From positions 496,001 through 560,000 of the forward strand of contig NZ_JAIEZQ010000002.1 in assembly GCF_019679455.1 (NCBI RefSeq): a stretch of 64,000 bases of DNA, given 5' to 3'. Positions within the stretch are counted from its first letter, which is position 1, and every line of letters begins with the position of its first letter. Positions 36,725 to 44,918 of this stretch are shown here, one piece after another. The position numbers and the translations under genes are program-made. The notes under the pieces are model-generated. The model made no database searches, was not told the origin of the DNA, and saw only the letters and a program-made list of their open reading frames with translations. This stretch comes from Nocardioides jiangsuensis. Lineage in GTDB: Bacteria > Actinomycetota > Actinomycetes > Propionibacteriales > Nocardioidaceae.

Positions 36725-37707
36725 TCCTCGTCCTGGTCGAGACCGACGCGCAGGGCGCCACCCTCGTCTCGCGGGAGGCTCTCACCTTCGCGCGGGAGAC
36801 GGCGGCGCGTCTGGGCGACCAGCCGGTGCACGCGGCGGTGGTGGCTCCGCTCGAGGAGAGCATGGCGACGCTGGTCATGAAGCAGCTCGGCGAGCAGGGG
36901 GTCGCCGTCGTGCACACGGCCGACGACGAGCGGCTCACGACGTACGCCGCCGCGGCCCACGCCGCCGCGGTCGTCGACGCCGTGAGGGCCGAGCAGGCGC
37001 GGATGCTGGTGGCGGCCGGGACCCCGCGCGGCAACGAGGTCCTGGCGCACGTCGCGACCCGGCTCGAGGTGGCGATGGCGGCCAACGTGGTCGCGGTCGA
37101 CTCCGTCGAGCCCCTGGTGGTGACCCGGCAGGTGCTCGGCGGGTCCGCTTTGGAGGAGATGCGGCTCGACGACGCGGTCGCGGTCCTCTCCGTCGCGGGG
37201 CACGCCTGCGACCCGGAGCCGGCCGAGGTCCCCACCGCCCCCGAGCGGCTCGGCTACACGCCGTCGGTCACCGACCAGGACCTGGTGGCCCGGGTCGCCC
37301 GCACCGAGGTGACCGTCGTGGACGATACGGCGGCCCTGACCGGTGCCCGGGTCGTGGTGGGCGCGGGCCGGGGCGCGGGTGGTCCGGACGGGTTCAAGGA
37401 CCTCCTCGAGCTCACCGAGCTGCTCGGCGGCGCCCTCGGCGTCTCCCGTGTCGTGACGAGCCTCGGCTGGCGTCCGCACCACGAGCAGGTGGGCCAGACC
37501 GGCAGCCGGATCGCGCCCGACCTCTACGTGCCCTGCGGCATCAGCGGCGCGATCCAGCACTGGGCCGGCTGCCAGAGCGCGAAGACGATCCTGGCCATCA
37601 ACACCGACCGCGACGCCCCGATGGTGACCAAGGCGCACTACGCCGTGATCGGGGACCTGCACGAGATCGTGCCCGCGATCAACGAGGAGCTGCGCCGCCG
37701 AAAGTAG
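36721..37707 (+). CDS. etfA: Electron transfer flavoprotein, alpha subunit
   Basis: A 328-residue ETF alpha chain. The C-terminal FAD-binding domain has VVVGAGRGAGGPDGFKDLLE, then SLGWRPHHEQVGQTGSRIAP, then CGISGAIQHWAGCQSAKTIL and INTDRDAPMVTKAHYAVIGD. The N-terminal half has the usual alternating strand and helix pattern (QARMLVAAGTPRGNEVLAHV). Start ATG 36721 overlaps etfB. The last codons and the stop TAG (37705-37707) lie inside the left arm of the palindrome that precedes the efflux gene, so coding and regulatory DNA overlap there. Confidence 0.88.
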   Translation: MILVLVETDAQGATLVSREALTFARETAARLGDQPVHAAVVAPLEESMATLVMKQLGEQGVAVVHTADDERLTTYAAAAHAAAVVDAVRAEQARMLVAAGTPRGNEVLAHVATRLEVAMAANVVAVDSVEPLVVTRQVLGGSALEEMRLDDAVAVLSVAGHACDPEPAEVPTAPERLGYTPSVTDQDLVARVARTEVTVVDDTAALTGARVVVGAGRGAGGPDGFKDLLELTELLGGALGVSRVVTSLGWRPHHEQVGQTGSRIAPDLYVPCGISGAIQHWAGCQSAKTILAINTDRDAPMVTKAHYAVIGDLHEIVPAINEELRRRK

Positions 37708-37730
37708 TAGTACATTTGTACCACTACTTT
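37701..37730. promoter_or_regulatory. 30-bp palindromic operator of the SMR/TetR pair
   Basis: Left arm AAAGTAGTAGTACA (37701-37714), right arm TGTACCACTACTTT (37717-37730): inverted repeats with one mismatched pair and a TT centre. This AT-rich island stands out from its surroundings. It overlaps the etfA stop and ends directly before the ribosome binding site of the SMR gene. TACATT inside it could be a -10 box. Such length and symmetry fit a TetR-dimer operator, very likely for the regulator at 38062. Confidence 0.75.
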
Positions 37731-37741
37731 TGGAGGTGCCC

Positions 37742-38065
37742 ATGGTCTACCTGCTGCTGGCGCTCGCCATCGCCGCGGAGCTCTTCGCGACCATGTGTCT
37801 GCGCGCGTCCGACGGCTTCACCCGGCTGTCGCCCTCGGCGGGCGCCGTGCTCGGGTACGCCGCGGCGTTCTGGCTGCTCTCGCTGGTCCTGGTCCGCGGG
37901 GTCCCGGTCGGCGTCGCCTACGCCATCTGGGCGGCGGTGGGCGTGGCCGCGGTGGCGGCCCTGGGGTGGTGGCTCTTCGACGAGCGGCTCACGCTCGTGC
38001 AGGGTGGGGGGCTGCTGCTCATCGTCGTCGGCGTGGTGGCTCTCGAGCTCGGCGGTGCGCATTGA
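37742..38065 (+). CDS. Small multidrug resistance (SMR) efflux protein
   Basis: A 107-residue protein with four membrane helices: VYLLLALAIAAELFATMCLR (with the proton/drug-binding Glu13, equal to Glu14 of EmrE), SAGAVLGYAAAFWLLSLVLV, PVGVAYAIWAAVGVAAVAAL and GGGLLLIVVGVVALELG. The GVAYAIWAAVG motif is typical of the SMR drug/quaternary-ammonium and guanidinium exporters. It works as an antiparallel dimer in the plasma membrane. Start ATG 37742 has GGAGG just after the operator. Because betaine and choline are quaternary ammonium compounds, export of a related cation is an attractive idea but is only inference. Confidence 0.9.
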   Translation: MVYLLLALAIAAELFATMCLRASDGFTRLSPSAGAVLGYAAAFWLLSLVLVRGVPVGVAYAIWAAVGVAAVAALGWWLFDERLTLVQGGGLLLIVVGVVALELGGAH

Positions 38066-38601
38066 CCGAGGTCGACGGACGCCGGGCTCGCGGCCTCGAG
38101 CGCCGGAGGCAGCTGATCGCGGCCGCGCTGCGCGTGCTCGAGCGGGAGGGGCTGGCCGGGTTCAACCACCGGGCCGTCGCGGCGGAGGCCGGCGTGGCGC
38201 TCGCCTCGGCGACGTACCACTTCACGGGGATCGACGACCTGGCCGTCTCGGCGATGCTGGCCGCCACCGAGGAGTTCACCGAGAGCCTCTGCGAGCGAGC
38301 GGACGGTGTCACCACCCTGGCGACGTACGCGACGGCGCTGGCCGACGAGCTGGCGCACCATCGGGGGCGGGTCGTGGCCGGGTACGAGCTGTACCTGCTC
38401 GCGGCCCGCCGGCCCGCCCTGCGGGACGCCGCCGTGGCCTGGGCCAGGGCCGGCACCGAGCCGCTGCTCGCCGGCGCCGACCCGGTCCGGACGCGGGCCT
38501 TCCTCGCCGTCGTCGACAGCCTCTGCCTCGAGGCGCTGCTCTCCGACTCACCACCCACCGCGGGGGACATCGAGGCCCTGCTCGCGCACGCACTGGCCTG
38601 A
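38062..38601 (+). CDS. TetR-family repressor of the SMR pump
   Basis: A 179-residue regulator. The N-terminal DNA-binding domain is RRRQLIAAALRVLEREGLAG then FNHRAVAAEAGVALASATYH, the usual TetR helix-turn-helix; the rest is an alpha-helical ligand domain (YATALADELAHHRGRVVAGY). The start is probably TTG 38062, overlapping the SMR stop by three bases (TTGA), so the two genes are translationally coupled. The only strong palindrome nearby is the 30-bp operator upstream of the SMR gene, which makes this protein its likely repressor. The inducer is unknown. Confidence 0.85.
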   Translation: MTEVDGRRARGLERRRQLIAAALRVLEREGLAGFNHRAVAAEAGVALASATYHFTGIDDLAVSAMLAATEEFTESLCERADGVTTLATYATALADELAHHRGRVVAGYELYLLAARRPALRDAAVAWARAGTEPLLAGADPVRTRAFLAVVDSLCLEALLSDSPPTAGDIEALLAHALA

Positions 38602-38641
38602 GCGGCGGACAGCCCTGGGAAGGCACGGGCACACTGGACGG

Positions 38642-39040
38642 GTGATCACCGTCGAGCTCGCCCGCATGCTCCGTGAGGCCGGCCTGTCCTGGACACCGGC
38701 GTCGGGGGACCGCTTCGTCATCCCGGACCGGGACCTCGACGACGACGTCTTCGTCGTCAGCGAGATGACCATCGAGCCGCACGTGCTCGAGACCGGCGGG
38801 ACGATGCGGTTCAACGGCACCACCGAGTGGGCACTGGACAGCATCCCGCAGGACGAGGTGGTGTGGCTGCCGCACGAGTCGCAGCTGCGCTCCCTGCTCG
38901 GCGAGCGCTTCGTGCGCCTGGACGCGGTCCCCGACGGCTTCGTCGTCGTGGTCGAGACCGGGAGCGGGGTCGAGCGGCACATCGACATCGACGCCGAGCG
39001 CGCCTACGCCCGGGCGCTGCTGTCGGTGCTGCAGCGGTAG
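38642..39040 (+). CDS. Small conserved actinobacterial protein of unknown function
   Basis: A 132-residue soluble protein: ITVELARMLREAGLSWTPAS, then DRFVIPDRDLDDDVFVVSEM, then FNGTTEWALDSIPQDEVVWL, then SLLGERFVRLDAVPDGFVVV. Similar proteins are common in actinobacteria and are sometimes labelled CpaE-like, a name for which I see no support: there is no P-loop or receiver domain. GTG 38642 is the start; CACACT six bases before it is a weak -10 candidate for a leaderless mRNA. It is 41 bases after tetR and converges with the SDR gene. Confidence 0.65.
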   Translation: MITVELARMLREAGLSWTPASGDRFVIPDRDLDDDVFVVSEMTIEPHVLETGGTMRFNGTTEWALDSIPQDEVVWLPHESQLRSLLGERFVRLDAVPDGFVVVVETGSGVERHIDIDAERAYARALLSVLQR

Positions 39041-39050
39041 GCGACGCCGC

Positions 39051-39800
39051 TCAGCTGCGCAGGTACGACGCGCCGTTCACGTCGATGATCGTGCCGCTGG
39101 AGAACCTGGCGCCCTCCGACGCGAGCCAGAACACCGCCGAGGCGACCTCCTCGGGCCGCGCCACACGGCCGAACGGCGACTGTTGGCGGACCGCGTCGCC
39201 GCCCGGCCCCTCGAGCACCTCGCGCGCCATCTCGGTCTGCACGAAACCCGGTGCCACCGTGCCCACGCGGATGTCGTGCGGCGCGAGGACCAGCGCCATC
39301 GACTGCGCGAACGCGTTGAGCCCGGCCTTCGACGCGCCGTAGGCGGGGTTGTCCGGCTCGCCGCGGAACGCGCCGCGGCTCGACACGTTCACCACCGCGC
39401 CGCCACCCGCCGCGACGAGGTGGGGGATGGCGCAGAACGTGGCGTTCGCCGCGCCGACCAGGTTCGTGGCGAGGGTCCGCGACCACGCCTGCTGCCAGCC
39501 GTCGTACGACGTCTCCAGCGGCGGGTGGGCCACGAAGATGCCGGCGTTGTTCACCAGCACGTCGAGCCGCCCGAGCCGCTCCGCCGCCGAGTCGACCGCC
39601 GCACGCACCGCCTCGGGGTCGGCCATGTCGGCCTGGACCATCGCGTGTCCTTCGCCCGGGAGCGAGGCGACCACGTCCTCGGCGGCGCCCTTCGCGCTCC
39701 CGTAGTGCACCACGACCTGGTCCCCGGCCTCGGCGAACGCCGTCGCGATCGCCCGGCCGATCCCGCGCGAGGCGCCGGTGACCAGCACGCCGCGGCTCAT
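39051..39800 (-). CDS. Short-chain dehydrogenase/reductase
   Basis: A 249-residue classical SDR. The cofactor motif TGASRGIG is at residues 8-15, NNAG is near 87, the catalytic serine lies in VVNVSSRGAF, and the tyrosine and lysine in NPAYGASKAGLN; PGFVQTEMAREVL follows as usual. It probably uses NADPH, judging from the arginine in the glycine-rich loop. It is the second gene of an operon with a cysteine-desulfurase-like protein: its ATG overlaps that gene's stop (ATGA). The substrate is unknown. Confidence 0.85.
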   Translation of the reverse strand: MSRGVLVTGASRGIGRAIATAFAEAGDQVVVHYGSAKGAAEDVVASLPGEGHAMVQADMADPEAVRAAVDSAAERLGRLDVLVNNAGIFVAHPPLETSYDGWQQAWSRTLATNLVGAANATFCAIPHLVAAGGGAVVNVSSRGAFRGEPDNPAYGASKAGLNAFAQSMALVLAPHDIRVGTVAPGFVQTEMAREVLEGPGGDAVRQQSPFGRVARPEEVASAVFWLASEGARFSSGTIIDVNGASYLRS

Positions 39801-40996
39801 CGCTCCAGCTCCTTCACACCCGCGACCAGGCGGTCGACGTCGCTGTCGTCGGTGTACGGCGCGAGTCCCGCGCGGACCGCGCCGGTGTCGCCGAGACCGA
39901 TCCAGCGCGACGCCTCGATCGCGTAGAAGCTGCTCGCCGGCGCGTTCACGTCGAGCCGCGCGAGGTGCTCGTACACCTCGCGCGGGGAGTGGCCCTCCAC
40001 GGAGAACAGCACGGTCGGGGTACGCCGCTTGGGGGAGCCGTGCAGCGTCACGCCCGCGACGCCCGACAGTCCGTCGAGCAGGCGCGCGAAGAGCCGGTCC
40101 TCGTGCTCCTCGACCGCGCGCATCGACTCCAGGACCCGCGTACGCCGGTCGGTCGCGTCGGAGGCCAGGCCGGCGAGGAACTGGACCGCCGCCGTCGTGC
40201 CCGCGAGCAGCTCGTAGGGCAGCGTGCCGAGCTCGAACCGCTCCGGGACCCGGTCGCTCGACGGGAGCAGCTTGTCTGGGTGGATCTCCACGAGCAGCTC
40301 CGGCGAGGCCATCAGCACGCCGTGGTGCGGTCCGAGGAACTTGTAGGGCGAGCAGGCGTAGAAGTCCGCGCCGAGGTCGGCGACCGAGACGGGGGTGTGC
40401 GGGGTGAGGTGGACGCCGTCGACGTGCACCAGCGCGCCGACCTCGTGCGCCGCGTCGACGATCGCGGGGATGTCCGGGCGGGTGCCGAGGAGGTTCGACG
40501 CGCCGGTGACCGCGACGAGGCGGGTACGCGTGGACAGCTGCGCGCGCACGTCGTCGACGGTGAGGTCGCCGGTCTCCTGGTCGAAGTCGGCCCAGCGCAC
40601 GGTGGCTCCCGCGGACTCCGCCGCGCTGACCCAGGGCCGGATGTTCGCGTCGTGGTCGAGGCGGGTCACCACCACCTCGTCGCCGGGTGCCCACCGCTTC
40701 GCGAGCGCCCGGGACAGGTCGTAGGTCATCTGCGTCATCGAGCGCGCGAACACCACGCCGTCCGCCGTACCGCCGAGCAGGTCGGCGACCGCCGCGCGTG
40801 CCCCGGTGACCGCCGAGTCCGCCTGCCGCTCGGCCGCTGTCACGTCACCGCGGTTGGAGATCCCCGAGGTGATCGTCTCGGCGATCGCGCGCCCCACCTC
40901 GCGGGGCACCTGCGTGCCGCCGGGGCCGTCGAAGTAGGCGACCCCTCGGCTGAGCGCGGGGAAGGAGCTGCGGACACGGGCGACGTCGAGTTCCAT
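39797..40996 (-). CDS. Cysteine-desulfurase-like aminotransferase class V protein
   Basis: A 399-residue PLP enzyme of aminotransferase class V, closest to the cysteine-desulfurase-like group. Segments: GVAYFDGPGGTQVPREVGRA, TRLDHDANIRPWVSAAESAG, VHVDGVHLTPHTPVSVADLG, and DFYACSPYKFLGPHHGVLM, where the lysine should hold PLP. No desulfurase active-site cysteine loop could be pointed out with confidence, so a C-S lyase or other reaction is possible. ATG 40996 was chosen over 41011 because the conserved ELDVARVRSSFPAL region begins at once. It is the first gene of a two-gene operon with the SDR and is divergent from the gas vesicle cluster. Confidence 0.8.
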   Translation of the reverse strand: MELDVARVRSSFPALSRGVAYFDGPGGTQVPREVGRAIAETITSGISNRGDVTAAERQADSAVTGARAAVADLLGGTADGVVFARSMTQMTYDLSRALAKRWAPGDEVVVTRLDHDANIRPWVSAAESAGATVRWADFDQETGDLTVDDVRAQLSTRTRLVAVTGASNLLGTRPDIPAIVDAAHEVGALVHVDGVHLTPHTPVSVADLGADFYACSPYKFLGPHHGVLMASPELLVEIHPDKLLPSSDRVPERFELGTLPYELLAGTTAAVQFLAGLASDATDRRTRVLESMRAVEEHEDRLFARLLDGLSGVAGVTLHGSPKRRTPTVLFSVEGHSPREVYEHLARLDVNAPASSFYAIEASRWIGLGDTGAVRAGLAPYTDDSDVDRLVAGVKELER

Positions 40997-41365
40997 CCGC
41001 CCATCCTGCACCAGCCGCGGTCAAGGGTCCGTTCAGGCTATTGCCGCGTGCCAGGGGTGTCCCTAGGTTCGGGGAGCGGCAGGTGCCGGGGCGGAGGCTC
41101 AGATGGCAGACAGCGCGACCCCTCACGTCCTCCAGCGCTGCCCTCACGCGCGACGCGTGGCGTGCGCACCCCACCCTGCCTCGCGCCGCCCCCGGTCACG
41201 CACGCCTCCACGGGCGGCGTGCCCGTCGGGTGCGCGGACGCGACGTACACGCCCGGTGATCTCGAACCGGGAGGTTTTGGCAGGACGGGGGCAGGGCACC
41301 TGTCCCCGAGGGAGCAAACGTCGAACGACATCGGCTGAAGTCCACACGACGGGATTGAGGGAGCA
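40997..41365. other. Intergenic leader between desulfurase-like gene and gas vesicle operon
   Basis: No gene was found in these 369 bases. They contain a sigma-70-type promoter (41041-41069) pointing toward the gas vesicle genes and several GC-rich inverted repeats, for instance GCGACGCG around 41149, and paired GCCCGT/ACGGGC-like stretches near 41216-41230. The distance from promoter to the first ATG leaves a 5' leader of roughly 290 bases, which is long for this genome. Confidence 0.5.
41041..41069 (+). promoter_or_regulatory. Sigma-70-like promoter of the gas vesicle operon
   Basis: TTGCCG (41041-41046), a 17-base spacer, then TAGGTT (41064-41069): the best matched -35/-10 pair in the leader, on the plus strand, upstream of the first cluster gene. 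Confidence 0.45.
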
Positions 41366-42088
41366 ATGAGCAACGAAGCAAAGGTGGTTGCTGCTGTAGC
41401 AAGCGGCTACCTGCTCGGACGGACCAAGAAGATGAAGCTGGCGATCACGATCGGCAGCATGCTGGCTGGCCAGAGGGTCGCCACCAGCCCGCGCGGCCTG
41501 CTCAAGCAGGGCCAGGAGCTCGTGGAGAGCAACCCCGAGCTCGCGAAGATCCAGGACCAGATCCGGGACAAGCTGTTCGAGGCCGCCAAGGCCGCGGCGG
41601 TGGCGACGCTGAGCTCGCGGCTCGAGATGTTCAGCGACTCGCTGCGCACGCGCACCGACGACCTGCGCGGCCTCGCCGAGCTCGAGGCGCCCTCCGACGA
41701 GTCGGAGGAGGCCGAGGAGTCGGAGGAGGGCGAGGAGGAGCCCGAAGAGGCTGAGGAAGCCGAGGAGGGCGAAGAGGAGCCCGAGGCCGAGGCTGCCGAG
41801 GAAGAGCCCGAGGAAGAGGCCGAGGAAGAGCCCGAGCCGAAGCCCGCCAAGAAGGCGGCGGCCGCGAAGAAGACTGCGGGCGGCGCCAAGAAGGCGGCCA
41901 CGAAGAAGGCGCCGTCGTCCGGTGGCGCCGCGAAGAAGACCGCAGCCAAGAAGACCCCCGCGAAGAAGTCCACCGCCAAGAAGGCCCCGGCCAAGAAGGC
42001 TCAGGCTGGCGGCAGCGCGGCGAAGAAGAGCGCGAGCACGGCGAAGAAGTCGTCGAGCCGCTCCAGCCGTTCGCGCAGCAGCCAGTAA
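41366..42088 (+). CDS. Gas vesicle cluster protein with acidic and Lys-rich disordered tail (GvpY-like)
   Basis: A 240-residue protein. Residues 1-105 are a conserved helical region (AKVVAAVASGYLLGRTKKMK, SMLAGQRVATSPRGLLKQGQ, IRDKLFEAAKAAAVATLSSR) found at this position in actinobacterial gas vesicle clusters. Residues ~108-155 are almost all Glu/Pro/Ala (EEAEEAEEGEEEPEAEAAEE), and ~156-240 are Lys/Ala/Ser (AKKTAAKKTPAKKSTAKKAP), so the tail is a charge-block polyampholyte and surely disordered. Function is unknown; scaffolding or vesicle clustering is possible. GAGGGAGCA precedes the ATG. It opens the operon. Confidence 0.75.
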   Translation: MSNEAKVVAAVASGYLLGRTKKMKLAITIGSMLAGQRVATSPRGLLKQGQELVESNPELAKIQDQIRDKLFEAAKAAAVATLSSRLEMFSDSLRTRTDDLRGLAELEAPSDESEEAEESEEGEEEPEEAEEAEEGEEEPEAEAAEEEPEEEAEEEPEPKPAKKAAAAKKTAGGAKKAATKKAPSSGGAAKKTAAKKTPAKKSTAKKAPAKKAQAGGSAAKKSASTAKKSSSRSSRSRSSQ

Positions 42089-42100
42089 GGAGAAGCCCAC

Positions 42101-43438
42101 ATGACAGAGAACAAGACTGAGCAGGCAGGTGGCGGTCTCAAGTCGGCGCTCGGAGCGCTGCCGATGGACCGGCTGAAGGACGAGCTGCAGGACGCGCTGA
42201 AGGCGCTCGGCGAGAAGGGCCTCGAGACGGTCCAGGAACGGATCAGCGGGGCTACCGACTCGCTGAACGGCATCGCCGAGAACGGCGGCGTGATGACCAA
42301 GGCCGCCAAGGGCGGTGTAGAGGCGGTCGCCGAGGGCGAGTCGCCGGTGAAGGGCGCCATGAAGGGTGGCCTCAGCGGCGTGAAGGACAAGGTGAAGAGC
42401 GCGGTCACCGGCGGCGGCAGCAAGTCCCCGAAGGCGACCAAGGCCACGAACATCATCGAGTCCATCGACGTCGGTGTGCCGATCGACGTGGCCTACAACA
42501 CCTGGACCCAGTTCCAGGACTTCTCGAACTTCATGAAGAAGATCGACGGCATCGACCAGCAGGACGAGGTCAAGGTCAACTTCAAGGCCCAGGTCTTCTG
42601 GTCGCACCGGCAGTGGGAGGCCACGATCCTCGACCAGGTCCCCAACGACCGGATCGTGTGGCGCTCCAAGGGCGCCAAGGGCCACGTCGACGGCGCGGTC
42701 ACCTTCCACGAGCTGGCGCCGAACATGACCCGCATCCTGGTGGTCCTCGAGTACTACCCGCAGGGCTTCATGGAGCGCACCGGCAACATCTGGCGCGCCC
42801 AGGGCCGCCGGGCCCGTCTCGAGCTGAAGCACTTCCGCCGGCACGTCATGACCCGCGTGATCCTCAACCCTGAGGAGATCGAGGGCTGGCGCGGCGAGAT
42901 CCGTGAGAGCGAGGTCGTCCGCAGCCACGAGGAGGTCGTGGAGGAGGAGCAGGCCGCGCAGGAGCAGGAGGAGTACGGCGAGGGCGAGTACGAGGCCGAG
43001 GAGGAGCCCGAGGGCGAGGAGGAGCCCGAGGGCGAGTACGACGAGTACGAGGAGGAGGGTGAGCCCGAGGAGGGTGAGCCCGAGGCCGAGTACGAGGAGG
43101 CCGAGGAGGAGCCTGAGGGCGAGTACGAGGAGGAGGGTGAGCCCGAGGAGGGTGAGCCGGAGGCCGAGTACGAGGAGGCCGAGGAGGCCCCTGCCGAGGA
43201 GGAGCCCGAGGCCGAGTACGAGGAGGAGGCCGAGCCCGAGGAGGGTGAGCCGGAGGCCGAGTACGAAGAGGCCGAGGAGGCCCCCGCCGAGGAAGAGGTA
43301 GCCGAGGAGGAGCCCGCCGAGGAGGAGGCCGCCGAGGAGGAGCCCGCCGAGGAGGAGGAGCCGGCCCCCAAGCCGCGCAAGCGCACCGCCAGCAAGCGCA
43401 CAGCCAGCAAGCGAACCAGCACTCGGAAGAGGAGTTGA
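42101..43438 (+). CDS. SRPBCC-domain gas vesicle cluster protein with long acidic repeat tail (GvpZ-like)
   Basis: A 445-residue protein in three parts. An N-terminal helical region ([20 protein letters not shown]) is followed by an SRPBCC/START-like domain at residues ~115-270 ([67 protein letters not shown]). From ~275 to ~425 nearly every residue is Glu, Pro, Tyr, Gly or Ala ([19 protein letters not shown] units), ending in a basic [14 protein letters not shown] stretch. The fold suggests hydrophobic-ligand binding; its role in vesicle formation is unknown. It starts 12 bases after the preceding gene with GGAGAAGCCC before the ATG. Confidence 0.8.
   Translation: MTENKTEQAGGGLKSALGALPMDRLKDELQDALKALGEKGLETVQERISGATDSLNGIAENGGVMTKAAKGGVEAVAEGESPVKGAMKGGLSGVKDKVKSAVTGGGSKSPKATKATNIIESIDVGVPIDVAYNTWTQFQDFSNFMKKIDGIDQQDEVKVNFKAQVFWSHRQWEATILDQVPNDRIVWRSKGAKGHVDGAVTFHELAPNMTRILVVLEYYPQGFMERTGNIWRAQGRRARLELKHFRRHVMTRVILNPEEIEGWRGEIRESEVVRSHEEVVEEEQAAQEQEEYGEGEYEAEEEPEGEEEPEGEYDEYEEEGEPEEGEPEAEYEEAEEEPEGEYEEEGEPEEGEPEAEYEEAEEAPAEEEPEAEYEEEAEPEEGEPEAEYEEAEEAPAEEEVAEEEPAEEEAAEEEPAEEEEPAPKPRKRTASKRTASKRTSTRKRS
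42951..43365 (+). repeat. In-frame degenerate tandem repeat encoding the acidic tail
   Basis: Units rich in GAGGAG and GAGCCCGAG recur, the best copies being 40-60 bases long (GAGGAGGGTGAGCCCGAG repeated from ~43050, ~43129 and ~43223), each followed by GAGGCCGAGTACGAGGAGG. Copies are nearly identical at third positions, so recent expansion by slippage or recombination is likely. Confidence 0.75.
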
Positions 43439-43442
43439 TCAC

Positions 43443-43871
43443 GTGACCGTCTCATCCCACTCACGTCAGGGTGGCGGGTACCTCGACCGCCCCGCCCCCA
43501 GTGGCCTCGCAGACGTCATCGAGGTGATCCTCGACAAGGGCCTCGTGATCGACGCCTACGTGCGGGTCTCCCTGGTGGGGATCGAGCTGCTCACGATCGA
43601 CGCCCGCATCGTCATCGCGAGCGTCGACACCTACCTGCGGTTCGCCGAGGCGACCAACCGGCTCGACCTCTACGAGAAGGGCGGCAAGGACCTGCCCGAG
43701 CTCGTCGAGGGGATGACCGAGTCCGGTGCCCGGGGCAAGACCTCAGGCGTGCTCGGTGCCGCCAAGAACGCGCTGACCGGCGACGACGACGACCAGGGCA
43801 GCCGCAGGCCGGCCCGCAAGTCGACCTCGTCCTCCTCGTCGCGCCCGCGCCGCCGGCAGGAGTCCGAGTAG
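43443..43871 (+). CDS. gvpA: GvpA, major gas vesicle structural protein, with long tail
   Basis: A 142-residue member of the GvpA/J family. [20 protein letters not shown] then [18 protein letters not shown] then [16 protein letters not shown] closely follow the GvpA core that polymerises into the vesicle wall ribs. Unlike short cyanobacterial or haloarchaeal GvpA (about 70-80 residues), it carries a ~70-residue Ser/Arg-rich tail ([19 protein letters not shown]). Of the three GvpA-family proteins in the cluster this one is nearest to the structural type, an inference from the core. GTG 43443 has AGGAG eight bases upstream and lies four bases after the preceding stop. Confidence 0.82.
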   Translation: MTVSSHSRQGGGYLDRPAPSGLADVIEVILDKGLVIDAYVRVSLVGIELLTIDARIVIASVDTYLRFAEATNRLDLYEKGGKDLPELVEGMTESGARGKTSGVLGAAKNALTGDDDDQGSRRPARKSTSSSSSRPRRRQESE

Positions 43872-43913
43872 TCGATGAGCATGGCAACGATCACGACGGA
43901 GGAGGCGGCCGAG

Positions 43914-44654
43914 ATGACTGACTCCGCGTTCTACGTCTACGGGATCGTCCCCGCTGACGCCGCCGTCGACGTGCTCGACGCGTCCGACGGCATGGGGAGC
44001 GAGATCCGTCTCGTCACCGACGGCCCGGTGGGTGCGCTCGTGGAGTCGATCGACCCCGAGCGCCCCCTGGGGCGGCGGCGCGACCTGGTCGCGCACAGCA
44101 CGGTGCTGAACACGATGGCCGCGCACGGGCCGGTCCTTCCGATGCGGTTCGGGTCGGTCGTGGCCGGGGGAGCGGCGGTCGTCGACGAGCTGCTCGCCCC
44201 GCAGCGCGACCACTTCGCCGCGCTGCTCGAGCAGGTCGCCGGACGGCTCCAGTTCAACGTGCGGGCGCGCTACGTGCTCGACACGGTGCTCGCGGAGATC
44301 GTGCGCAGCGAGCCCGAGGTGGCCGAGCTGCGGCGCCGTACGGCGGACCTGCCGGAGGACGCCTCCCACTACGACCGCATCCGGCTCGGCGAACTGGTCG
44401 CACGCGCGGTCGACGTACGACGGGAGGCACACACCCGGCGTCTGCTCGAGGGGCTGGTCCCGCACGCCGCGGACTACCTGGTGCGGGAGGTCTCGGGGAT
44501 GGATAACGTCGCCGAGGTCTCCTTCCTCGTCACCGAGGAGCAGCGGGCCGACTTCGAGCAGGCCGCGGAGGTGCTCGCCGAGGAGTGGGAGGGCACCGCC
44601 CGCGTCAGCCTGGTGGGTCCCATGGCCCTCTACGACTTCGTCCCGGAGCAGTGA
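43914..44654 (+). CDS. gvpF: Gas vesicle protein GvpF (GvpL/F family)
   Basis: A 246-residue protein from ATG 43914, chosen because GGAGGAGG lies eight bases upstream and TDSAFYVYGIVPADAAV is the standard N-terminus; in-frame ATGs at 43875 and 43881 would add up to 13 residues. The GvpL/F fold continues with AHSTVLNTMAAHGPVLPMRF, GRLQFNVRARYVLDTVLAEI and EWEGTARVSLVGPMALYDFV. GvpF is an accessory protein that binds GvpA and is needed early in vesicle assembly. It is followed seven bases later by gvpG. Confidence 0.88.
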   Translation: MTDSAFYVYGIVPADAAVDVLDASDGMGSEIRLVTDGPVGALVESIDPERPLGRRRDLVAHSTVLNTMAAHGPVLPMRFGSVVAGGAAVVDELLAPQRDHFAALLEQVAGRLQFNVRARYVLDTVLAEIVRSEPEVAELRRRTADLPEDASHYDRIRLGELVARAVDVRREAHTRRLLEGLVPHAADYLVREVSGMDNVAEVSFLVTEEQRADFEQAAEVLAEEWEGTARVSLVGPMALYDFVPEQ

Positions 44655-44660
44655 TCTGCG

Positions 44661-44915
44661 ATGGGTCTCTTCACCGGCCTGCTCACGCTCCCGCTCGCCC
44701 CGGTGCGCGGCACCGTCTGGGTGGCGGAACAGGTGCTCGAGCAGGCGGAACGGCAGTTCTACGACCCTGCGGTGATCCGGCGACAGCTCGAGGACGTCGA
44801 CGAGCTGCGCTCCCGGGGAGAGATCTCCGAGGAGGAGGCCGAGCAGATGGAGGACGAACTGGTAGAACGGCTCATGGAGAGCCGTCGACGTCAACGCGGA
44901 GGGGAGGTTCGCTGA
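44661..44915 (+). CDS. gvpG: Gas vesicle protein GvpG
   Basis: An 84-residue protein matching GvpG over its length: GLFTGLLTLPLAPVRGTVWV (a hydrophobic N-terminal helix), then EQVLEQAERQFYDPAVIRRQ and LEDVDELRSRGEISEEEAEQ, then a charged C-terminal helix. GvpG is a small accessory protein of vesicle assembly; its mechanism is not established. The ATG lies seven bases after gvpF and its stop is four bases before gvpO. Confidence 0.88.
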   Translation: MGLFTGLLTLPLAPVRGTVWVAEQVLEQAERQFYDPAVIRRQLEDVDELRSRGEISEEEAEQMEDELVERLMESRRRQRGGEVR

Positions 44916-44918
44916 CCC

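Noticed and set aside
38642-39040. Annotation as pilus assembly protein CpaE
   Set aside because: The 132 residues contain no P-loop ATPase or receiver motif, and no pilus genes lie near.
42951-43365. Repeat region of the SRPBCC gene as a CRISPR-like or noncoding repeat
   Set aside because: The repeats are in frame, contiguous without spacers, and encode one acidic tail.
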